Assembly (NCBI GenBank): GCA_015063335.1
Contig: SVUH01000040.1
Coordinates: 1 to 10,540, forward strand
Length of the DNA: 10,540 bases
Origin: Oscillospiraceae bacterium
GTDB taxonomy: Bacteria; Bacillota_A; Clostridia; Oscillospirales; CAG-272
Reading direction: 5' to 3'
Below the pieces are notes generated by a model. That model was not told the DNA's origin. It searched no databases and was given only the letters and a program-made list of their open reading frames with translations. Position numbers and translations under genes: made by a program. Of the stretch, positions 5,634-10,540 are shown one piece after another (within the stretch, counting starts at the first letter, position 1; each line of letters opens with the position of its first letter).

Positions 5634-6525
5634 CTCCGAGCGACAGGTCGATAGCCCTTGCCAAGATCTCGGACACCGCATCACATATAAGGTCACACTC
5701 CTTCGGAGTTACGAAAAAATTCTTTTTTTCGCTGATAATTCGCTCCGCTTTTTCGTTCATTGTCTCAAAGCCCATTTCTGCAAGAGAAGACGAGATTACC
5801 GTCGCCGCCGAGATCACCGTCGGCACGCCGATGGCAATAACGGGGACTCCGAGACTTTCCTTGTCAATAACGCTCCGTCCGCTTCCTATCCCCGCCCCGG
5901 GGGATATTCCCGAATCCGATATTTGAACGGTGCTCGCAAGCCTCCGCGTATCTCTTGCCGCAAGGGCATCGACGGCAATAATACAGTCGGGGGAGCAGCC
6001 TTGTGTCACGCCCCGCAAAATTTCAAGCGTCTCTATTCCCGTCTCCCCAAGCACACCGCATCTCACACCGCACACCGAGGCGATCCCCATTTTTTCAAAA
6101 TCTCTTGGGCTTATTTTTTCCACGTGCCGCGTTACGTTTATTTTGCCGACCGTCATTGAGCCAATGGCATCAGGGGTTATTCGTCCGTTTCCTATTCCCG
6201 CGACCAAAAACCGCTTATTCTCTATCGATCGCGTATTTAGCACCATATAGACCGTCTCTCTTATTTCCTTTGCTAAAATTCTCGAAAGCCGCTCTCTTTC
6301 CGCATCACTCATAAGCAATATTTCGGGTGTATAAGCGGTGACGTGATAGCCCCTTTTACATTTATATTTCTTCGCTTGAGCGTCGTTTTTTATATTCAGT
6401 CTGCATACCGTAACGCTTCCAAAATGCTCCTCGGAATAGACAGCGCCGCTCTCAGCTGCCGCTTTTTTCATACTGAACACGTCAGCGGTTTCCATAATCA
6501 AATCCGAAACGATATATTTATCCAT
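5626..6525 (-). CDS. gpr: GPR, spore germination endopeptidase
   Basis: A 299-residue protease of the GPR family (MEROPS A25), which degrades small acid-soluble spore proteins to free amino acids at germination. Conserved blocks are plain: VAGIGNGRITPDAIG (D119), TRHVEK, GVLGETGIETLEIL, IIAVDALAARD (D186), QISDSGISPGAGIG and LGVPVIAIGVPTVISA. D119 and D186 fit the two essential aspartates known in the Bacillus enzyme, at nearly the same separation. The zymogen processing site resembles the substrate site; here VSDLIMET at residues 6-13 fits, so the propeptide is very short. The family is made in the forespore under sigma-G; I could not find a convincing sigma-G promoter. AGGAG six to seven bases upstream supports the start. 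The length is at the short end of the family. Confidence 0.94.
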   Translation of the reverse strand: MDKYIVSDLIMETADVFSMKKAAAESGAVYSEEHFGSVTVCRLNIKNDAQAKKYKCKRGYHVTAYTPEILLMSDAERERLSRILAKEIRETVYMVLNTRSIENKRFLVAGIGNGRITPDAIGSMTVGKINVTRHVEKISPRDFEKMGIASVCGVRCGVLGETGIETLEILRGVTQGCSPDCIIAVDALAARDTRRLASTVQISDSGISPGAGIGSGRSVIDKESLGVPVIAIGVPTVISAATVISSSLAEMGFETMNEKAERIISEKKNFFVTPKECDLICDAVSEILARAIDLSLGVI

Positions 6526-6615
6526 ATTTTCTCCTATTATTGTGTCAAAATAACCAAGTTTTGTGCTTGTGCGTTGTGCACATCACCAAAAGTTGAAAAG
6601 TTGAGTTTATTAGCA

Positions 6616-6644
6616 TTGATTTTAACTTGAAAAAATGTTATAAT
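6616..6644 (+). promoter_or_regulatory. Sigma-A promoter of the substrate-binding protein gene
   Basis: TTGATT (6616-6621) and TATAAT (6639-6644) are separated by 17 bases. Transcription would start near 6651, leaving a leader of about 60 bases before the ATG at 6710. The ribosome binding site GAGGAGGT is at 6693-6700. Confidence 0.8.
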
Positions 6645-6659
6645 ATAATGAGTAAATTG

Positions 6660-6672
6660 CCACACTATGTGG
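6660..6672. promoter_or_regulatory. Short dyad just after the transcription start
   Basis: CCACA (6660-6664) and TGTGG (6668-6672) form a perfect inverted repeat around CTA, at about +10 to +22 of the predicted transcript. The position suits a repressor operator, but arms of five bases can arise by chance. Confidence 0.3.
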
Positions 6673-6709
6673 ATTATCAGTTTTGTAACCATGAGGAGGT
6701 TTTCTAACT

Positions 6710-8539
6710 ATGATGAAAAAAGTAATTGCTCTCCTTCTTTGCGTACTCATGCTTGTTCCTGTTTTGGCAAGCTGTAATCAGAAGGTGGACGAAAACGACA
6801 AGGGCGCGTACATATACATGTACCTTTCCGATCAGGTCTATGACCTCGATCCTGCATACGCCTACAACAACGAATCTGCCCTCAGAGTTGTAAGTCTTCT
6901 TTTTGATAATCTTTTCGTTCTTGACGAGAACGGAAAGGTGAAAAAGTCCCTTGCAAAGGACTACACCATTCGCGAGGACGACAAGAACGGCGAGTATGAG
7001 ATGATAATTACTCTTAACGAAACGAGCTGGAGTGACGGCTCTGCTATCACGGCAAACGACGTTTACTTTGCTTGGACGAGAATTCTCAGTCCCGCAAACA
7101 ACTTTGAGGCGGCTTCCCTTCTTTTCGACATAAAGAACGCGCGTGCCGCTAAAGAGGGTGACAGCGAGATATCCATAGACGACGTTGCTATAAGCGCTAT
7201 TAACGAGTCTCAGATCCAGATATTCTTTGAGGAGAAGATCGACTACGATCAGTTCCTTCTCAACCTTACGAGTTATGCGCTCGTTCCTCTCCGCAGCGAG
7301 ATCGTAGAAAAGAACTCCGACTGGGCTAAGAAGCCTGCTACGATCTGCACGAGCGGACCGTTCAGACTCCGCGAGGTATCCTACGTTCCCGGTGAGGAAA
7401 AGATGGTCCTCGAGAGAAACATGTACTACTACCGTGACATTGAAGAGGATGAGCTTGATAAGTCGGTAACTCCTTACAGACTTATCGTTGACTACACCAT
7501 GACGGACGAGCAGATAATGCAGGCATACAACGACGGCAAGCTTTTCTTCGTCGGTGATGTTCCGCTCTCCATAAGAGGCTCGTTCGGTGCTGACGTTAAA
7601 CCCGAGGACGCTTTGAGCACTCATACTTACGTTCTCAACCAGAATGCTCTCATCAAGCGCACCGACGGGGCTCCCGCCGAGAAGCTCTTTGCAAACGCTG
7701 ACGTAAGAAACGCGCTCTCCGCTGCTATCGACCGCGAGGCGATCGCAGAGGCGGTAGTATATGCAAAGGCAGCAACTGCTCTCGTTCCCTGCGGCGTTTT
7801 CAATGCAGGCAACAAGGGTGGCTTATTCAGCAAAGCAAAGACGTTCAGAGACGTTGGCGGAGATATTATAGCAACCTCCAAGAACGAGCAAAAAGCACAG
7901 GACCTTCTCACTAAGGCAGGCGTTACTGCTTCGAAGTACGAGTTCTCAATTTCCGTTCCCGCATACGACGAGGTTCACGTAGCAATTGCAGAAATGGTTG
8001 CGGCAAGCTGGTCCGCGCTTGGCTTTAAGGTAAGCGTAAATAAAGTAGAAACGATTGCTAACGACGAGGAAGACAAGTCCACCCAAGAGGTAGACAGGAA
8101 TATTCGTGACGACGTTTTCGCTGAGAACTTCCGCGCAGGTAAATTTGAGGTAGCAGCAGTTGACTACGTAGCGCACTCGGCAGACGCATTCTCTGTACTT
8201 GCTCCCTACGCAAAGTCCTTTACAGGTCTTGCTTCCTCCGCTGAAAAGCGCACTGAGTTCATAATTCCCACTCACGTTTCAGGATATGACAAGGCAGAAT
8301 ACAATGCACTCATCGAGAGTGCCTTTGCCGAGAAGGATATTAAAGCCAGAGCAGAGATCCTCCACGAGGCTGAAAAGATGCTCATGGAAGATATGCCCGT
8401 TATACCGATAGTATTCAACCAAACGAAGACTCTTATTAGCAAGGATCTTTCAAAGGTTGTAACTACCTACTACGGAACGTTCAATTTCAACAAGGCAAAG
8501 CTTAAGGATTATCAGCAGTACGTTCCCACCGAGGAATAA
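6710..8539 (+). CDS. Peptide-type ABC transporter substrate-binding lipoprotein
   Basis: A 609-residue extracellular solute-binding protein of family 5 (OppA/DppA type). The N-terminus is a lipoprotein signal: MMKK, a hydrophobic core, then the lipobox VLASC with the lipid-carrying Cys at 22. Family blocks include VYDLDPAYAYNNES, SLLFDNLFVLDENGKVKKSLA, SWSDGSAITANDVYFAWTRIL (106-126), TSGPFRL, the ADVRNALSAAIDREAIAEAV block in the second half, and the end block MLMEDMPVIPIVFNQ. The family captures oligopeptides, or less often nickel or sugars, at the outer face of the membrane and hands them to a permease and ATPase pair. No permease or ATPase gene is nearby, and the gene has its own promoter and terminator, so its partner is encoded elsewhere. 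Start at 6710 is supported by GAGGAGGT nine bases upstream; ATG 6713 is possible. It is somewhat longer than typical OppA. Confidence 0.92.
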   Translation: MMKKVIALLLCVLMLVPVLASCNQKVDENDKGAYIYMYLSDQVYDLDPAYAYNNESALRVVSLLFDNLFVLDENGKVKKSLAKDYTIREDDKNGEYEMIITLNETSWSDGSAITANDVYFAWTRILSPANNFEAASLLFDIKNARAAKEGDSEISIDDVAISAINESQIQIFFEEKIDYDQFLLNLTSYALVPLRSEIVEKNSDWAKKPATICTSGPFRLREVSYVPGEEKMVLERNMYYYRDIEEDELDKSVTPYRLIVDYTMTDEQIMQAYNDGKLFFVGDVPLSIRGSFGADVKPEDALSTHTYVLNQNALIKRTDGAPAEKLFANADVRNALSAAIDREAIAEAVVYAKAATALVPCGVFNAGNKGGLFSKAKTFRDVGGDIIATSKNEQKAQDLLTKAGVTASKYEFSISVPAYDEVHVAIAEMVAASWSALGFKVSVNKVETIANDEEDKSTQEVDRNIRDDVFAENFRAGKFEVAAVDYVAHSADAFSVLAPYAKSFTGLASSAEKRTEFIIPTHVSGYDKAEYNALIESAFAEKDIKARAEILHEAEKMLMEDMPVIPIVFNQTKTLISKDLSKVVTTYYGTFNFNKAKLKDYQQYVPTEE

Positions 8540-8548
8540 TAATTGAAT

Positions 8549-8583
8549 AATAAAACCGTTCTTTCGAGAACGGTTTTATTTTT
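8549..8583 (+). terminator. Terminator after the substrate-binding protein gene
   Basis: A perfect 14-base-pair stem, AATAAAACCGTTCT (8549-8562) with AGAACGGTTTTATT (8567-8580), closes a TTCG tetraloop and is followed by TTT. The stem starts 10 bases after the stop codon. The UUCG loop makes it especially stable. Confidence 0.92.
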
Positions 8584-8613
8584 ATATTGTGTATGTTTTT
8601 TTATTAAAAGCCC

Positions 8614-8642
8614 TTGCAAAAAAGGAATTTTTGTGATATAAT
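8614..8642 (+). promoter_or_regulatory. Sigma-A promoter of the T-box/pheST operon
   Basis: TTGCAA (8614-8619) and TATAAT (8637-8642) are separated by 17 bases. Transcription would begin near 8649, giving a leader of about 290 bases before pheS that is filled by the T-box element. Confidence 0.82.
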
Positions 8643-8659
8643 ATACGGAGTGATATAAA

Positions 8660-8899
8660 AATGCATTGATGAAGCTCGCTTACGCGCGTCACTTGCCCCA
8701 GAGAATACCGCCTTGGCTGAAAGCGGTTGCTAAACGTACGTCGGCATTTCACTTCGGAGCAGGCTCTGTGAATATTTAAAGGTAGCGGAGCACGGGCGAC
8801 GCCGTTATACGTTGACTGAGTGTCAGCAAATGCTGAAATTTAGGTGGTACCGCGGAGTATTTTACCCCGTCCTATGTTTTTAGGACGGGGTTATTTTTA
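8660..8899 (+). promoter_or_regulatory. T-box leader responding to uncharged tRNA-Phe
   Basis: The T-box AGGTGGTACCGCGG is at 8842-8855. Stem I shows the AGAGA motif (8700-8704), an apical hairpin ACCGC/GCGGT (8707-8711, 8723-8727) and a candidate specifier UUC (Phe) at 8753-8755. The specifier is followed by a purine and by GAGC (8757-8760), which can pair with GCTC (8674-8677) at the stem base. A stem III candidate is CAGC/GCTG (8824-8827, 8832-8835). The antiterminator forms between AGG and GCGG of the T-box and CCGTCCT (8867-8873). The TGGT of the bulge would pair with the ACCA end of tRNA-Phe. Uncharged tRNA-Phe should favour antitermination and so pheST expression. The class is certain; the specifier is inferred, and another UUC lies at 8748-8750. 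Confidence 0.93.
8865..8899 (+). terminator. Regulated terminator of the T-box leader
   Basis: CCCCGTCCTA (8865-8874) pairs perfectly with TAGGACGGGG (8881-8890) around a 6-base loop, followed by TTATTTTTA. Its 5' arm overlaps the bases needed for the antiterminator, so the two structures exclude each other. Confidence 0.92.
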
Positions 8900-8939
8900 T
8901 ACTGTAAATACTTAATTCATATAAATGAAAGGACTAAAA

Positions 8940-9953
8940 ATGAAAGAAAAGCTTCAAAAAATCAAAGAGGAAGCACTGTCTGCAATAAGCGCGGACAACG
9001 CTGACCTTGAACAAATCAGAATTCAATATTTAGGAAAAAAGGGTGAGCTTACCTCCGTTCTTCGCGGAATGGGCGCGCTTACAGCTGAGGAGCGTCCCGT
9101 TGTCGGACAGATCGCAAACGAGGTTCGCGCTGAGATCGAGACAGCACTCAAAATAAAGGCAGAGGCACAGAAGGCGGCTGAGCTTGAACGCAAGCTCGCA
9201 ACCGAAAAGATAGACGTTACCCTGCCCTCAAGCGTTGCCGCTCCCGGCAAGATCCATCCCCTCACACAGGTTCAGAGAACTATCGAGGATATATTCATAG
9301 GAATGGGCTTTTCTATCGCAGAGGGACCCGAGGTTGAGTACGATTACTACAATTTCCAGGCGCTCAACATTCCTGAAAATCACCCTGCACGCGACACGCA
9401 GGACACTTTCTACATCACAGAAAATATTCTTCTTCGCTCGCAGACCTCTCCCGTTCAGGTAAGAACAATGGAGAAGCAGAAGCCCCCGATAAGAATTATT
9501 TCTCCCGGTAGAGTTTACCGCTCCGATGCAGTTGACGCAACCCACTCTCCCCTTTTCCATCAGGTAGAGGGACTCGTGGTCGACAAGGACATCACCATGG
9601 GTGATCTCAAGGGAATGCTTGAAACGTTTGCAAAAACGCTCTTTGGCAACGAAACAAGACTTCGCTTCCGTCCTCACCACTTCCCGTTCACCGAGCCCTC
9701 GGCAGAGGTTGACGTATCCTGCTTCGTTTGCGGCGGTAAGGGCTGCCGCGTTTGTAAGAACGAGGGCTGGATAGAGATTCTCGGTGCAGGTATGGTACAC
9801 CCCTACGTTCTTTCCAACTGCGGAATAGATCCCGAGGAATACAGCGGATTTGCGTTCGGTATGGGTGTTGAGAGAATTGCTATGAAATACTACGGAATTG
9901 ACGACATGCGTCTGCTCTACGAAAACGATACACGTTTTCTTGGACAGTTCTGA
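8940..9953 (+). CDS. pheS: Phenylalanyl-tRNA synthetase alpha subunit
   Basis: The 337-residue catalytic subunit of the cytoplasmic alpha2-beta2 enzyme that charges tRNA-Phe with phenylalanine. An N-terminal coiled-coil arm (about 1-90) precedes the class II core. Motifs: [20 protein letters not shown] (138-157), [34 protein letters not shown] (motif 2 region), [17 protein letters not shown], and motif 3 [13 protein letters not shown] (303-315). Four cysteines (261, 264, 269, 272; CxxC-x4-CxxC) form the metal-knuckle-like insert seen in many bacterial PheS. I chose ATG 8940 because AAAGGA (8928-8933) sits six bases before it; ATG 8925 has no ribosome binding site and would add five residues. 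The length matches the family. Expression is controlled by the T-box leader. Confidence 0.97.
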   Translation: MKEKLQKIKEEALSAISADNADLEQIRIQYLGKKGELTSVLRGMGALTAEERPVVGQIANEVRAEIETALKIKAEAQKAAELERKLATEKIDVTLPSSVAAPGKIHPLTQVQRTIEDIFIGMGFSIAEGPEVEYDYYNFQALNIPENHPARDTQDTFYITENILLRSQTSPVQVRTMEKQKPPIRIISPGRVYRSDAVDATHSPLFHQVEGLVVDKDITMGDLKGMLETFAKTLFGNETRLRFRPHHFPFTEPSAEVDVSCFVCGGKGCRVCKNEGWIEILGAGMVHPYVLSNCGIDPEEYSGFAFGMGVERIAMKYYGIDDMRLLYENDTRFLGQF

Positions 9954-9978
9954 TAAATACGAAAGGTAAGGTCACAAC

Positions 9979-10540
9979 ATGAATTTATCAAAAAATTGGC
10001 TTTCCGACTACGTTGACGTAACCGACGTAGCGGTAAAGGATTACTGCGACAGAATGACCGACACGGGCTCCAAGGTTGAATGCTTTGAGGAGCTTGGCAA
10101 GGATATCGAGAACGTTCTCGTTGCGAAAATAGTTAAGATCACCCCTCACGAAAACAGCGACCACTTGCAGATCTGTCAGGTCGACATCGGCAAAGAGACT
10201 GTGCAGATAGTAACGGGCGCACAGAACGTATTCGAGGGCGCTATCGTTCCCGCGGCGATCCCCGTGGCAAAGCTCCCCGGCGACATCACCATAAAGGCAG
10301 GAAAGCTCCGCGGCGTTGAGTCGAACGGAATGCTCTGCTCAATGGGCGAGCTTGGTCTTACCGAGCACGATATGCCCGGAAAGGATCCGAACGGCATTCT
10401 TATCCTCGATGAGGAATACGCGGACAAGCTCGGTATGGACATTTGCGATGCTCTTATGCTCAGAGATACCGTGGTTGAGTTTGAGATAACCTCCAACCGC
10501 CCCGACTGCCTTTCCGTTATCGGACTTGCCAAAGGAAACT
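9979..10540 (+). CDS. pheT: Phenylalanyl-tRNA synthetase beta subunit, 5' part
   Basis: The first 187 codons are present and the frame is still open at the window edge, so the gene is cut by the window, not broken. The N-terminus MNLSKNWLSDYVD is typical of bacterial PheT. Residues about 40-150 form the tRNA-binding (EMAP/OB-fold) domain, with KITPHENSDHLQICQVD, QIVTGAQNV, KAGKLRGVESNGMLCSMGELGL and PGKDPNGILIL visible. VEFEITSNRPDCLSVIGLAK (167-185 region) begins the next conserved block. AAGG (9968-9971) seven bases upstream supports the ATG. It follows pheS after 25 bases and belongs to the same T-box-controlled operon. Confidence 0.96.
   Translation, partial: MNLSKNWLSDYVDVTDVAVKDYCDRMTDTGSKVECFEELGKDIENVLVAKIVKITPHENSDHLQICQVDIGKETVQIVTGAQNVFEGAIVPAAIPVAKLPGDITIKAGKLRGVESNGMLCSMGELGLTEHDMPGKDPNGILILDEEYADKLGMDICDALMLRDTVVEFEITSNRPDCLSVIGLAKGN

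Noticed and set aside
6541..6610. Repeats such as AAAAGTTGA twice and TTGTGC/GTTGTGCAC
   Set aside because: They are short direct or imperfect repeats in AT-rich intergenic DNA, with no consistent period or symmetry.
6526..6660. Sigma-G promoter for gpr
   Set aside because: Minus-strand candidates such as GCACA-N18-CACAATA place the start on the ribosome binding site, and CATTATA further upstream lacks a -35 match. Neither is good enough to report.
6704..7624. 306-residue minus-strand open frame
   Set aside because: It is antisense to the substrate-binding protein gene, which has a promoter, ribosome binding site, lipobox and family motifs. The antisense product resembles nothing.
9228..9800. 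190-residue minus-strand open frame
   Set aside because: It is antisense to the catalytic core of pheS.

Overview
The window reads as the chromosome of a spore-forming member of the Firmicutes, class Clostridia. The evidence is a sporulation pair (germination protease GPR and SpoIIP), a T-box leader on pheST, strong AGGAGG-type ribosome binding sites, consensus sigma-A promoters and U-tracted intrinsic terminators. I see no tRNA, rRNA, CRISPR array, transposase or phage module. I cannot name a genus.

Layout. At 1-379 are the last codons of a gene that looks like rpsP (ribosomal protein S16), then the KH-domain RNA-binding protein KhpA, closed by a terminator. At 391-807 is an unrecognised, mostly helical 138-residue protein whose ribosome binding site sits just beyond that terminator. 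At 837-2286 is an MgtE-type Mg2+ transporter with its own near-perfect promoter; its terminator hairpin lies inside the 3' end of the convergent next gene. On the minus strand, from 6525 down to 2234, come gpr, spoIIP, an XRE/S24 (LexA-like) regulator with a clear promoter, and a family-4 glycosyltransferase. On the plus strand, 6616-8583 holds a lone peptide-type ABC substrate-binding lipoprotein with its own promoter and terminator. From 8614 to the end is a promoter, a complete T-box leader with a UUC (Phe) specifier candidate, pheS, and the first 187 codons of pheT, which runs off the window.

How the genes work together. GPR and SpoIIP are a known sporulation neighbourhood: GPR degrades small acid-soluble spore proteins at germination and SpoIIP cuts peptidoglycan during engulfment. 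PheS and PheT form the two subunits of phenylalanyl-tRNA synthetase, controlled by tRNA-Phe charging through the T-box. The other genes look like independent units.

I did not find a convincing new multi-gene system. The points most worth a second look are the S24 regulator, which keeps all self-cleavage residues at LexA-like spacing, has a dyad at its own start site and sits downstream of spoIIP without an evident terminator; the unrecognised gene that can apparently be reached only by reading through a terminator; and the truncated ribosomal operon, which ends after khpA.
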